A stretch of 9,559 nucleotides of DNA from assembly GCA_038230975.1 (NCBI GenBank), contig JBBRMF010000200.1:1-9559 (forward strand), read 5' to 3'. How positions within the stretch are numbered: the stretch's first letter is position 1; every line of letters begins with the position of its first letter. Below the pieces are notes generated by a model. It saw nothing but the letters and a program-made list of their open reading frames with translations. It was not told where the DNA came from and did not search any database. This DNA is from JANXVV01 sp038230975. Lineage in GTDB: Bacteria > Planctomycetota > Phycisphaerae > Tepidisphaerales > Tepidisphaeraceae. The position numbers and the translations under genes were made by a program. Of the stretch, positions 1 to 6,486 are shown in pieces.

Positions 1-603
1 CGCTTCAATACGGAAGTCACCGGATGGCGCGCGGAAGGTCGTAGAATCCAGGTCATCCAGACCACCCAAGGTGATTTCACGGCCGATGAATATGTGCTGG
101 CCGGGGGATCCTGGTCGGCTGAAATTGTCGACGGCCTTAAAATCACCCTGCCGATGCAAGCTGGAAAAGGGTACAGCCTGACGCTGCCCACTCCACCGAA
201 ACTGCCGGGGATTTGTGCGATTTTGACCGAGGCGCGGGTGGCGGTCACACCGATGGGATCATCATTGCGTTTTGCCGGCACGATGGAGATTGCCGGCATG
301 GATGAATCGATCGACTCCAATCGCGTGCGCGGCATCACGCAATCCATCCCCCGCTACTACCCGGAATTTAACGCGAGCCATTTTCGAAATGTAGCGGTGT
401 GGCGAGGCCTGCGGCCGTGTTCACCGGATGGCTTGCCGTACGTTGGCCGATTTGCACGTTACGAAAATCTGTCGGCGGCGACCGGCCATGCGATGATGGG
501 CTTGAGTCTGGCCCCGATTACCGGCAAACTGATGGCCGAGATACTTTCTGATGAAACCACTTCGATCGACCTTAAACTGTTGAGCCCAGATCGGTATGTT
601 TGA
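1..603 (+). CDS. FAD-dependent amine/amino-acid oxidoreductase, DadA-like (3' part only)
   Basis: The reading frame is open from the first base and ends at TGA 601-603. 200 codons are visible and the N-terminal FAD-binding Rossmann half lies outside the window. The visible part matches the C-terminal half of the DAO family. It has a VLAGGSWS strand-turn typical of the FAD domain (about 88-117), a PMQAGKGYSLTL substrate-domain segment, and near 397-438 the WRGLRPCSPDGLPYVG motif. This is followed by ATGHAMMGLSLAPITGKLMAEI, equivalent to the ATGH...GxTLAPxTGxL close of D-amino-acid dehydrogenases. Family members oxidatively deaminate D-amino acids or related amines, using FAD and passing electrons to the respiratory chain or to oxygen. 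The substrate cannot be read here, and glycine oxidase or hydroxyproline oxidase paralogues are alternatives. The next gene starts 23 nt downstream on the same strand, so the two may be cotranscribed. Confidence 0.85.
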   Translation, partial: RFNTEVTGWRAEGRRIQVIQTTQGDFTADEYVLAGGSWSAEIVDGLKITLPMQAGKGYSLTLPTPPKLPGICAILTEARVAVTPMGSSLRFAGTMEIAGMDESIDSNRVRGITQSIPRYYPEFNASHFRNVAVWRGLRPCSPDGLPYVGRFARYENLSAATGHAMMGLSLAPITGKLMAEILSDETTSIDLKLLSPDRYV

Positions 604-617
604 TCGATGAACTAACC

Positions 618-621
618 GGAG
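618..621 (+). promoter_or_regulatory. Ribosome binding site fixing the start of the GH5-like gene
   Basis: GGAG lies 5 nt before the ATG at 627. It favours that ATG over an in-frame TTG at 600, which overlaps the preceding stop codon and would put nine charged/polar residues ahead of the signal peptide. Confidence 0.7.
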
Positions 622-626
622 CGCAT

Positions 627-1733
627 ATGAATCGTCTTGCCGTGGGAATCTTATTGGTGTTGAGCATGACTACCGCCGTGCAAGCGCGTGAAAAATGGAC
701 TCCCGAGCAGGCGCAGTCCTGGGGCAAGGAAAAGCCATGGCTGGTGGGTTGTAATTTTTCACCGAGCACGGCGATCAATGAATTAGAGATGTGGCAAGCC
801 GACACGTTTGATCTCAAGACGATTGATCGCGAACTGGGATGGGCCGAAGGATTGGGGTTCACCAGCGTTCGCGTTTTCCTGCATGATCTGCTTTGGAAGC
901 AAGACAGTGCAGGCTTGTTATCGCGGATGGATCAATTTCTGGACATTGCCGCCAAGCATCATATCGGTGTGGATTTTGTGCTGTTCGACAGTTGCTGGGA
1001 TCCGCACCCCAAGTTGGGCAAGCAGCGGGAACCTCAAAAAGGTCTGCATAATAGTGGTTGGGTTCAAAGCCCTGGCATTGAGATGTTGGCTCAGCCGGAG
1101 CGCTGGGATGCGGAGCTGAAGCCGTATGTCGTCGGTGTGGTTACACGATTCAAGGATGACCAGCGCGTTCATTTCTGGGAACCGATTAACGAGCCGGACA
1201 ACACGAACGGCTCCAGCTACGGCAAGCTGGAACCCAAAGATAAACCCGAGATGGCTCGGCTATTGTTGATCAAAGTGTATGCCTGGGCTCGGGAAGCGAA
1301 TCCTTCGCAGCCAATCACCAGTGGTCCGTGGCTTGGCGATTGGGGCGACCCGGCCAAGCTGTCGGCGATGGAACAGGTGCAGTTAAATGAATCCGATGTG
1401 ATCAGTTTTCATAGCTATGCCACGCTCGACAAGATGAAACTGTGCGTCGAGCATCTTCGCCGATACAACCGACCGATTCTGTGTACGGAATATATGGCCC
1501 GCCCCAACGGCAGCACGTTTGACCCGATCCTCGGCTATCTTAAAGAGCAGCACGTCGGCGCGTACAATTGGGGATTTGTGGCGGGCAAAACGAACACGAT
1601 TTACGCCTGGGATACCTGGAAAAAACCAGCTGATGCCGAACCGAAAGTCTGGTTTCACGATATTTTCCGACCCGATGGCACGGCGTTCAGTGAAAAAGAA
1701 GTGGGATATATTCGGCAGGTCACGGGGAAGTAA
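627..1733 (+). CDS. Secreted GH5-like glycoside hydrolase (cellulase/mannanase superfamily)
   Basis: This 368-aa protein starts at ATG 627. Residues 1-20 form a signal peptide (MNR, a hydrophobic core, then a VQA cleavage site), so export is expected. The mature part reads as a clan GH-A TIM barrel. FTSVRVFLHD (78-87) resembles the early strand-loop with the conserved Arg. FWEPINEP (183-190) carries the likely acid/base Glu189 in the Asn-Glu-Pro signature. SFHSYA (260-265) supplies the conserved His. LCTEYM (285-290) carries the likely nucleophile Glu288, and YNWGFVAGKTNT (313-324) closes the barrel with the usual Trp. Both catalytic carboxylates are present, so it is probably active on a beta-linked glycan. 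The substrate (glucan, mannan, xylan or a host glycan) is not readable, although relatives are often labelled cellulase or 1,4-beta-xylanase. There is no carbohydrate-binding module. It follows the DadA-like gene closely, with no obvious metabolic link. Confidence 0.85.
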   Translation: MNRLAVGILLVLSMTTAVQAREKWTPEQAQSWGKEKPWLVGCNFSPSTAINELEMWQADTFDLKTIDRELGWAEGLGFTSVRVFLHDLLWKQDSAGLLSRMDQFLDIAAKHHIGVDFVLFDSCWDPHPKLGKQREPQKGLHNSGWVQSPGIEMLAQPERWDAELKPYVVGVVTRFKDDQRVHFWEPINEPDNTNGSSYGKLEPKDKPEMARLLLIKVYAWAREANPSQPITSGPWLGDWGDPAKLSAMEQVQLNESDVISFHSYATLDKMKLCVEHLRRYNRPILCTEYMARPNGSTFDPILGYLKEQHVGAYNWGFVAGKTNTIYAWDTWKKPADAEPKVWFHDIFRPDGTAFSEKEVGYIRQVTGK

Positions 1734-1749
1734 TTAAGTCAATTCAAAC

Positions 1750-1819
1750 AGGTGGCATGGGCGTCTCGCCCGTGCTTTTTTGGTAGAACGACAGCACGGG
1801 CGAGACGCCCATGCCACCT
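1750..1819. repeat. Perfect 27-bp inverted repeat (dispersed-type palindrome, likely bidirectional terminator)
   Basis: The arms 1750-1776 and 1793-1819 are exact reverse complements (left arm begins AGGTGGCATGGGCGTCTCGC) around a 16-nt loop. The element lies 16 nt after the GH5-like stop and 1 nt before the stop of the convergent DUF2892 gene. Read on either strand the hairpin would end transcription from that side, but only short T runs follow the stem, so a terminator role is inferred. When translated the arms give strings such as HGRDAHAT, which recur in spurious ORFs of planctomycete and related environmental genomes. That suggests a dispersed repeat family rather than a one-off terminator. 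Confidence 0.85.
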
Positions 1820-1820
1820 T

Positions 1821-2054
1821 TCAAACCTTTGTTTTGAACCCCATCGCCCGCACCACGCACCAGCCGGCACGGGCTTCAAAGAGCGCAAAAACGCCGAAAA
1901 AGAACAGAACGCCGGTAAGAGTCCATGGCCACCAGTCATTTGCCGGCCACGCCCACAAGGCGGCCATCAATACGGCACCGATGATTTCGGCAATGCCCAT
2001 TACAAAGCGAACCTGCTTCCCCTTTGCGTCGATATTACAGGTAAGTGCTTTCAT
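1821..2054 (-). CDS. DUF2892/YgaP-like small membrane protein
   Basis: The 77-aa product has two predicted membrane segments (about 15-35 and 44-60). The short N-terminal CNID motif (6-9) and the C-terminal FEARAGWCVVRAMGFKT block (59-75) match the DUF2892 transmembrane family. That family also forms the membrane tail of the rhodanese YgaP. Cys6 and Cys66 fall at the two cytoplasm-proximal conserved positions. I chose ATG 2052-2054 because family members begin a few residues before CNID; the frame stays open to 2123, but those 23 extra residues look like non-coding translation. No strong Shine-Dalgarno sequence is visible. A TATACT hexamer lies only about 12 nt upstream on this strand, so a very short or leaderless transcript is possible. 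No rhodanese domain is adjacent, so a sulfur-relay role is not supported. Function unknown. Confidence 0.75.
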   Translation of the reverse strand: MKALTCNIDAKGKQVRFVMGIAEIIGAVLMAALWAWPANDWWPWTLTGVLFFFGVFALFEARAGWCVVRAMGFKTKV

Positions 2055-2151
2055 ACCGTAAAGTATACGCAGTCTTGCGGTCGGCGTCGTGTTCAGCCGT
2101 ATCGGACGTAACTTTTGGCACAATCCAACCTGTCAATAGCGTTGATTTAAC

Positions 2152-2179
2152 TTGACATATTTTCTACACAAATTACGAT
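2152..2179 (+). promoter_or_regulatory. Sigma-70-type promoter candidate for the coiled-coil/51-aa gene pair
   Basis: TTGACA at 2152-2157 is a perfect -35 hexamer. A 16-nt spacer separates it from TACGAT at 2174-2179, a four-of-six match to the -10 consensus. Transcription would start near 2186, giving a leader of about 100 nt before the TTG start at 2289. The leader (2186-2288) contains no recognisable riboswitch; CCGGA/TCCGG segments near 2235-2265 could form modest stems. Confidence 0.5.
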
Positions 2180-2277
2180 GATCGTCCGCGTTCGGCCTGA
2201 GAAATCGAATGCGTAGGATATTGACACCCATTGCCGGACACCACCTTCCGGAAACTTTCTCCGGATACCCTTTGACC

Positions 2278-2283
2278 AAGGAG
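2278..2283 (+). promoter_or_regulatory. Ribosome binding site supporting a TTG start
   Basis: AAGGAG stands 5 nt before TTG 2289-2291. No ATG or GTG in that frame precedes the hydrophobic segment, so the TTG start is well supported. The site sits within a small palindrome (GGAGCTCC, 2280-2287). Confidence 0.75.
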
Positions 2284-2288
2284 CTCCC

Positions 2289-3152
2289 TTGAGCGTGCTC
2301 ACCAAACTGTTCGTCGTGCTGCTCGTCGTTTCATCGTTGTTGTTAAGCGCCTCGGTTGTCGTATTCGTCAACCGTGTCGAAGATCACAAGGCGTTGGCTG
2401 ACGCCTCTAAGCGGCAGCTGACTGCCGCCAAGAAGGACGCATCGGATCTGACCACAAATCTGACGAATAGCCAGATGGCTTTTCGCGATCTTCAGAACGA
2501 GATGACCAAGCAGGTTGGGGAACTCAACCGCACAATCACCTCCGGCGAAGCTGAAGTGCAAAAGCGGGACGGCGAACTCGCGCAGTTGAAAAAAGATTCC
2601 CAAGTGAAGGAGGCGACGCTGAAAGGCACCGCCGACGCCCTTCGGGCCGCCCAGGAAATGGGGACCGGCTTCCTGACTGCCAACAACGATCTACGTGCCA
2701 AAAACGATGATCTGCTTAAAGGCAATGGCGAACTGAATACCCAGATCACCATTCTGGATAACAAGCTCCGCCAGACTGAAAAAGCCCGCGAGTATGCCGT
2801 AGAAATGGTCGAGGAACTAAAGACCCAACTGGCGGGCAGCCGTCAGAAGGGTGGCCCAACCGGTGGCGCTTCGTCCGGCACTCCCGCTGGCACTGAGATC
2901 ACGGCCGACGTTCCGATCAACGGCGTGGTTCGATCCGTCGACATTATCGGCGGTAAGAAGTACGCCACCATCTCCGTCGGGAGCTCGGATATGGTCAAGA
3001 AGGGCATGCGATTTAACGTGATTAATCGCGTGGGCGGTGAGTTCCTGGGCTTCCTGACGGTGGACAGTGTTCAACCGAACGAAGCCATCGGGCAACTCGA
3101 AGGTAAAGTCGACAAGGTTCAAGCAGGTGTCGAAGTCAAAACGCAACTGTAA
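2289..3152 (+). CDS. Membrane-anchored coiled-coil protein with a C-terminal beta-type domain, function unknown
   Basis: The 287-aa product has a short cytoplasmic start and one strong membrane segment (about 5-27), best read as an uncleaved signal anchor. A long Lys/Glu/Gln/Ala-rich region follows (about 31-182), with heptad-like spacing expected to form a coiled coil. Then comes a Gly/Ser/Thr/Pro linker (184-202) and a compact C-terminal domain (205-287). In that domain the stretch from NGVVRSVD (211-218) to VKKGMRFNVIN (236-246) follows a pattern of strand, acidic turn, small-residue strand and VKxGMxF. That pattern resembles the FlgT C-terminal domain and MreC-like periplasmic beta domains. 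I infer an envelope scaffold with coil and head outside the membrane. It is not MreC proper: no mreB or mreD is nearby. It is probably cotranscribed with the small membrane gene 33 nt downstream. The start codon is TTG. Confidence 0.75.
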   Translation: MSVLTKLFVVLLVVSSLLLSASVVVFVNRVEDHKALADASKRQLTAAKKDASDLTTNLTNSQMAFRDLQNEMTKQVGELNRTITSGEAEVQKRDGELAQLKKDSQVKEATLKGTADALRAAQEMGTGFLTANNDLRAKNDDLLKGNGELNTQITILDNKLRQTEKAREYAVEMVEELKTQLAGSRQKGGPTGGASSGTPAGTEITADVPINGVVRSVDIIGGKKYATISVGSSDMVKKGMRFNVINRVGGEFLGFLTVDSVQPNEAIGQLEGKVDKVQAGVEVKTQL

Positions 3153-3172
3153 ATCCAGTTCTATTAAACCGT

Positions 3173-3178
3173 AAGGAG
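3173..3178 (+). promoter_or_regulatory. Ribosome binding site of the 51-aa membrane protein
   Basis: AAGGAG, 7 nt before ATG 3186, is near ideal. It is one of the main reasons to accept this short gene as real. Confidence 0.75.
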
Positions 3179-3185
3179 TTCAATC

Positions 3186-3341
3186 ATGAGCCGAATTGGA
3201 TCTGGAGATACGATCGTCGTCAAAGCCACTAATAATGTGTATACGGTGCTTGCCATCGTAGCAACGGTGGCGGCAATCCTCGCATTTGTCGTGGTGAACA
3301 TTAAGGCTAAGGATCTCTTTGGCGCGGGACTTTTCTTCTAG
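3186..3341 (+). CDS. 51-aa single-pass membrane protein, function unknown
   Basis: ATG 3186 to TAG 3339-3341 encodes 51 residues. A polar N-terminal stretch (MSRIGSGDTIVVKATNN) is followed by one membrane segment (about 18-38, YTVLAIVATVAAILAFVVV), then NIKAKDLFGAGLFF. It has a strong Shine-Dalgarno sequence, lies 33 nt after the coiled-coil gene, and is followed 31 nt later by a clear intrinsic terminator, so it forms the last gene of a two-gene unit. The tail after the helix is basic then hydrophobic, and orientation cannot be settled by charge alone. I recognise no family. Being cotranscribed with a membrane-anchored coiled-coil protein, it may be an assembly partner or small subunit of the same envelope complex. 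That role is inference from position only. Confidence 0.7.
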   Translation: MSRIGSGDTIVVKATNNVYTVLAIVATVAAILAFVVVNIKAKDLFGAGLFF

Positions 3342-3372
3342 TCTCACCGTTTTAAGATATTCGCAAAACATT

Positions 3373-3409
3373 AGAACGCCCGGCGATAAACCTTATCGCC
3401 GGGCGTTCT
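3373..3409 (+). terminator. Intrinsic terminator after the coiled-coil/51-aa unit
   Basis: A 17-bp perfect stem (3373-3389 with 3393-3409, core AACGCCCGGCGAT) closes a 3-nt loop and is followed by TCTTCG on the plus strand. The stem is strong and the T tract is weak. It lies 31 nt after the stop of the 51-aa gene. Confidence 0.8.
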
Positions 3410-3416
3410 TCGTAGG

Positions 3417-3485
3417 TGCAGGGTGGGTGTACTCGTCCACCATTCGTGTCACTCGGCAAATCGGTGCGCAGGTACACCTACTGCA
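3417..3485. repeat. Palindromic intergenic element, copy A (degenerate)
   Basis: The left arm starts TGCAGGGTGGGTGTACTC and the right arm ends GTACACCTACTGCA. The middle retains ATTCGTGTCAC, shared with copy B, and CAAATCGGTG, close to copy C. The arms carry several mismatches, so the stem is eroded. It starts 7 nt after the terminator stem. Positions 3486-3651 beyond it contain no gene or other feature I can support. Confidence 0.75.
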
Positions 3486-3651
3486 TTGTCACAATAAATC
3501 CCGCCATTTTTAAACCAACGTTTTGCATGGCCGATATACTTATCAGTTATGACGTCAAGAAGGCCGAATCGACCACAGGTATGGGCAGACCCAAGTGGAC
3601 CTGTGGATTTCAAGCGATTCGCGACGTTTTCTGGAGGAATCCGTCACTTGT

Positions 3652-5289
3652 ATGGATGTTGACCCCCTCTCGGGTTATGCCGCGCAGTATGGTTTGCGTC
3701 CGGTCACCTTGGCCGACCAACCTCTCTTGAAACCCTATTTCAAGTCGCTCGCAGAGCCTTTATCGGACTATACCTTCTCGCAACTTTTCAGCTGGCGTAA
3801 TAGCCTGCGCATTCTCTGGCGCGAAGTTGAAGGGCATCTGTGCGTCTTCGCCAATGGCACGGGGGATCTGACTCTGCTGCTTCCTCCCATCGGAGAGACC
3901 GGATCTGACCGCGCGCTCGCCGCTTGCTGGGAAATCATGGATGACTACAACGCCATCCATCACGTCCCGGATCGTGGCCGCATTGAATACGCCAGCGAGG
4001 AATTGCTGGGCCGCTTCGACAAAACAAATCTTAATGTTCAGCCTATGGGGACGGATTATCTCTATGATGTCGCCCGCATGATCGACCTGGCCGGCGGTGA
4101 CCTGGCCAGCAAACGGCAATCAAAGAATCGCTTCCTCCGCAACTACCAGAGCCGGGTCGAGACCTACGACAAATCGAAACATTTTGACGGCTGTTGCGCG
4201 CTGCTTGATATGTGGAAATCACATCAGGATGCACAGCACGCCATGGAGATTGCCGCCGACGCCAACGCGATCAAACGGCAAAAAGAATCCCTCGCCACCC
4301 GGCTCGCATTGGAATATGCGGGTGACCTTGGTTTGAAGGGAATGGTCGTCTACGTGAACGATGCCCCCGCTCAACCCAACAAGCCGGAGGCGGAAGACGC
4401 AGCCAACGCACCGGGTTCTTCATCACCGACTCAAGAACGCATCCGCGGTTTCACTTTCGGCGAGAACCTCGGTCGCGATCAAAGCAGCATCGTGATTGAA
4501 AAAACGGATCTGGAAGTCAAAGGACTCGCCCAGTTCATCTTCAGCGAGTTTTGCCGTGCTCACTTTGCCGATCGTCCGCTGGTCAACGTCGGTGATGACT
4601 GGGGTTTGGAGACCCTCGCCTGGACGAAGATGAGCTATCGGCCGGTCAAGCTCTTACAGAAATACGTTCTGGGTAAACCCGCCAGGATTCAAGTCGGTTA
4701 CGAAGCGCCGGCCGTTAATCTAAACGATGAATCACGCATTGCTCATCTCTCGCAAGAAACGCAATCCGAATTACCGTCGATCCCGTCCCCGATGATTCGA
4801 CCTGCGGCACAGATTCGTTTTGCCCGCAAGGATGACTTGGTCGCCGCCGTTCATTTAGAGCAAACCTGCTTCAATACTTACAGCCTGAACAAACGGCAGC
4901 TTCAGTATCTGCACCATCGCCAGAACAATGTCTTTCTCGTCGCCGAGCAGGAAGGCCAGGTCATCGGTGAAGCCATCGCATTAGTACGGCATCATAAGAA
5001 GGGAATGTCTGGGCGAATCTACAGCTTGGCCGTGAGTGATTCTTGCCGCGGTCAGAAAGTCGGGCGCAAACTGATGGAACGGTTGATCGAGGAACTCTCC
5101 ACGCGCGGCGTGCGGCGGGCCTATCTTGAAGTGGAACAAGCCAACGTGGGAGCCGTCAAACTCTACGAAACGCTGGGTTTCCGCTCGCTGGGCGCGTTGC
5201 CGGACTATTACGGTGAAGGCCGCAATGGCTGGCACATGGTCCGCGATGTCCCCAGCACACCGACGCTGTTTAAGGCGGCGGTGGCTTGA
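3652..5289 (+). CDS. DUF2156 (phosphatidylglycerol lysyltransferase-like) and RimI-like GNAT fusion acyltransferase
   Basis: This is a 545-aa soluble protein. Residues about 14-345 match DUF2156, a double-GNAT fold related to the C-terminal domain of MprF-type aminoacyl-lipid synthases. Diagnostic parts are LSDYTFSQLFSWRN (37-50), KRQSKNRFLRNY (154-165) and NVGDDWGLETLAWTKMSYRPV (312-332). An unusual Pro/Ala/Ser-rich insertion (about 236-262) interrupts it. Residues about 386-532 form a complete GNAT domain: IYSLAVSDSCRGQKVGRKLM (456-475) is the acetyl-CoA pyrophosphate loop, and LEVEQANVGAVKLYETLGF (492-510) is the RimI-like motif B. No membrane segment is seen, so the lysyl-lipid flippase part of MprF is absent. 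The likely activity is transfer of an acetyl or aminoacyl group, with substrate unknown. The start at ATG 3652 is favoured because it lies just before the domain. GGAGG (3633-3637) is 14 nt away, rather far, and GTG 3595 in frame is an alternative. Confidence 0.8.
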   Translation: MDVDPLSGYAAQYGLRPVTLADQPLLKPYFKSLAEPLSDYTFSQLFSWRNSLRILWREVEGHLCVFANGTGDLTLLLPPIGETGSDRALAACWEIMDDYNAIHHVPDRGRIEYASEELLGRFDKTNLNVQPMGTDYLYDVARMIDLAGGDLASKRQSKNRFLRNYQSRVETYDKSKHFDGCCALLDMWKSHQDAQHAMEIAADANAIKRQKESLATRLALEYAGDLGLKGMVVYVNDAPAQPNKPEAEDAANAPGSSSPTQERIRGFTFGENLGRDQSSIVIEKTDLEVKGLAQFIFSEFCRAHFADRPLVNVGDDWGLETLAWTKMSYRPVKLLQKYVLGKPARIQVGYEAPAVNLNDESRIAHLSQETQSELPSIPSPMIRPAAQIRFARKDDLVAAVHLEQTCFNTYSLNKRQLQYLHHRQNNVFLVAEQEGQVIGEAIALVRHHKKGMSGRIYSLAVSDSCRGQKVGRKLMERLIEELSTRGVRRAYLEVEQANVGAVKLYETLGFRSLGALPDYYGEGRNGWHMVRDVPSTPTLFKAAVA

Positions 5290-5300
5290 ATTGTCTTGTT

Positions 5301-5340
5301 CCCTCTCCTGGTACTCCGGGGGAGGGTTAGGGCGGGGGCC
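5301..5340. repeat. Dispersed-type CCCTCTCC/GGAGGGTTAGGG repeat
   Basis: CCCTCTCCTGGTACTCC followed by GGGGGAGGGTTAGGGCGGGG is a variant of a very widespread intergenic sequence (CCCTCTCCC...GGGAGAGGGTTAGGGTGAGGG) found scattered in many bacterial genomes. It makes an imperfect hairpin and begins 11 nt after the DUF2156-GNAT stop, where it may also weakly terminate that transcript. Confidence 0.6.
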
Positions 5341-5362
5341 AGTCCATTCCACAGAGATTCTT

Positions 5363-5432
5363 GTAGGGCGGGTGTACTTCACCCACCATTCGCGTCACGT
5401 GGAAAGGCGGTGGGTGAGTACACCCACCCTAC
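5363..5432. repeat. Palindromic intergenic element, copy B
   Basis: The left arm (5363-5387, GTAGGGCGGGTGTACTTC onward) pairs with the right arm (5409-5432, ending CACCCACCCTAC), with one mismatch and one extra T. The central part is ATTCGCGTCACGTGGAAAGGC. Each arm can also fold on itself: in the right arm GGTGGGTG 5409-5416 pairs with CACCCACC 5421-5428. It lies between convergent genes, 32 nt before the malate dehydrogenase terminator. Confidence 0.85.
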
Positions 5433-5464
5433 ACCGTGCTTCTCATTCGTTTCACCAAGAAGAA

Positions 5465-5493
5465 GACCAGGGTCACCGGAGGTGACCCTGGTC
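5465..5493 (-). terminator. Intrinsic terminator of malate dehydrogenase
   Basis: A perfect 13-bp stem (5465-5477 with 5481-5493, GACCAGGGTCACC) closes a 3-nt loop. Read on the minus strand it lies 25 nt after the mdh stop and is followed by TTCTTCTTGG, a modest U-rich tract. On the plus strand only GCTTAAA follows, so the minus-strand direction is preferred, with possible bidirectional action. Confidence 0.8.
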
Positions 5494-5518
5494 GCTTAAA
5501 TGCTGAGGTGGATCTTGT

Positions 5519-6454
5519 TTAGAGCTTGACGGTTTTGACCAGTTCTTTGACGTGGTCGACGCTACTCTGGAACATCTTCTTTTCGTTGGCGTCCATTTCG
5601 ATCTCGATGATTTTCTCGACACCATCCGTGCCGAGGATGCAGGGCACGCCGACGAAGAACCCGCCGACGCCATATTCTTTTTCGCAGTATGCGGCACACG
5701 GTAGAATCCGCTTTTTGTCGCGAATGATGGATTCGGCCATCTGCACGGTGGCGGCCGCCGGGGCGTAATAGGCGCTGCCGGTTTTGAGCAGGCCGACGAT
5801 TTCCGCCCCACCGTTTCGCGTGCGCTTGATGATTTCTTCGAGCCGATCGGGCTTCACGAGTTGCGTGATCGGGATACCCCCGGCAAACGTATAGCGCGGC
5901 AACGGGACCATGTCATCGCCGTGCCCACCGAGCAACAGGGCATGGACATCTTCCACCGAGCAACCGATCTCCATCGCCAGGAAGGAACGGTATCGAGCCG
6001 CATCCAACACCCCGGCTTGTCCGATCACGTGCTTGGTGGGGAAGCCCGAAGCCTTCCATGCGACATAGACCATCGCATCCAGCGGATTGCTCACGACAAT
6101 CATCACCGCGTTCGGTGAATGCTTCGCAACATTTTCCGCCACGCTTTTCACGATGCTGGTGTTGATGTTGATCAGGTCATCACGGCTCATGCCCGGCTTA
6201 CGGGCCACGCCGGCGGTGACGATAACCACATCACTGTTGGCGGTCGGTTCATAGCTGGTCGTGCCGATGATTTTGCTATCGAAGCCTTCAACCGGGCTGG
6301 ACTCGAACAGATCCAAAGCCTTTCCCTGCGGCATGCCATCAACCTGCGGAATATCGACCAGGACGATGTCGCCCAATTCCTTGGAAGCGGCCCAATGAGC
6401 GGCGGTTGCCCCGACATTGCCAGACCCGACGATGCTGATTTTTGCGCGTTTCAT
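5519..6454 (-). CDS. mdh: Malate dehydrogenase (LDH-like type, NAD-dependent)
   Basis: This 311-aa protein reversibly oxidises L-malate to oxaloacetate with NAD+ in the TCA cycle, in the cytoplasm. The N-terminal Rossmann domain has VGSGNVGAT (9-17) and Asp34 in LVD, indicating NAD over NADP. Arg85 in the ARKPGMSRDDL loop is the malate-selecting arginine at the position where lactate dehydrogenases carry Gln. Arg91, Asn123 in VSNPLDAM, the Asp151/His178 catalytic relay (LDAARYR and GGHGDDMV) and Arg154 complete the active site. Length and motifs match the MDH3/LDH-like family and nothing is missing. The start at 6454 has AAAGGA (6463-6468) 8 nt upstream. It has its own promoter and terminator, so it is a monocistronic unit inside the minus-strand block. 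Confidence 0.95.
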   Translation of the reverse strand: MKRAKISIVGSGNVGATAAHWAASKELGDIVLVDIPQVDGMPQGKALDLFESSPVEGFDSKIIGTTSYEPTANSDVVIVTAGVARKPGMSRDDLININTSIVKSVAENVAKHSPNAVMIVVSNPLDAMVYVAWKASGFPTKHVIGQAGVLDAARYRSFLAMEIGCSVEDVHALLLGGHGDDMVPLPRYTFAGGIPITQLVKPDRLEEIIKRTRNGGAEIVGLLKTGSAYYAPAAATVQMAESIIRDKKRILPCAAYCEKEYGVGGFFVGVPCILGTDGVEKIIEIEMDANEKKMFQSSVDHVKELVKTVKL

Positions 6455-6486
6455 GAAACTAATCCTTTCAAAAGTGTAGGGGCGAG

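Noticed and set aside
1739..1939. Minus-strand frame across the 27-bp inverted repeat (HGRDAHAT string)
   Set aside because: It is a translation of the palindrome and of the antisense of the DUF2892 gene. It has no start signals or domain.
3529..3730. Plus-strand frame starting MADILISYDVKK, superficially like the first strand of Cas2
   Set aside because: The rest of the frame shows no Cas2 pattern, has no ribosome binding site and runs out of frame into the DUF2156-GNAT gene. There is no CRISPR array or other cas gene.
5363..5432. Target-site duplications flanking copy B, and likewise A and C
   Set aside because: No convincing direct repeats were seen at the element edges. In C the flanking CTTTG/CAAAG is inverted and simply extends the stem.
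5126..5499. Plus-strand frames running through the end of the GNAT gene and repeat copy B (RWVSTPT strings)
   Set aside because: They are shadow frames plus translated repeat sequence. The same string appears from copy C on the other strand, showing that it comes from the repeat.
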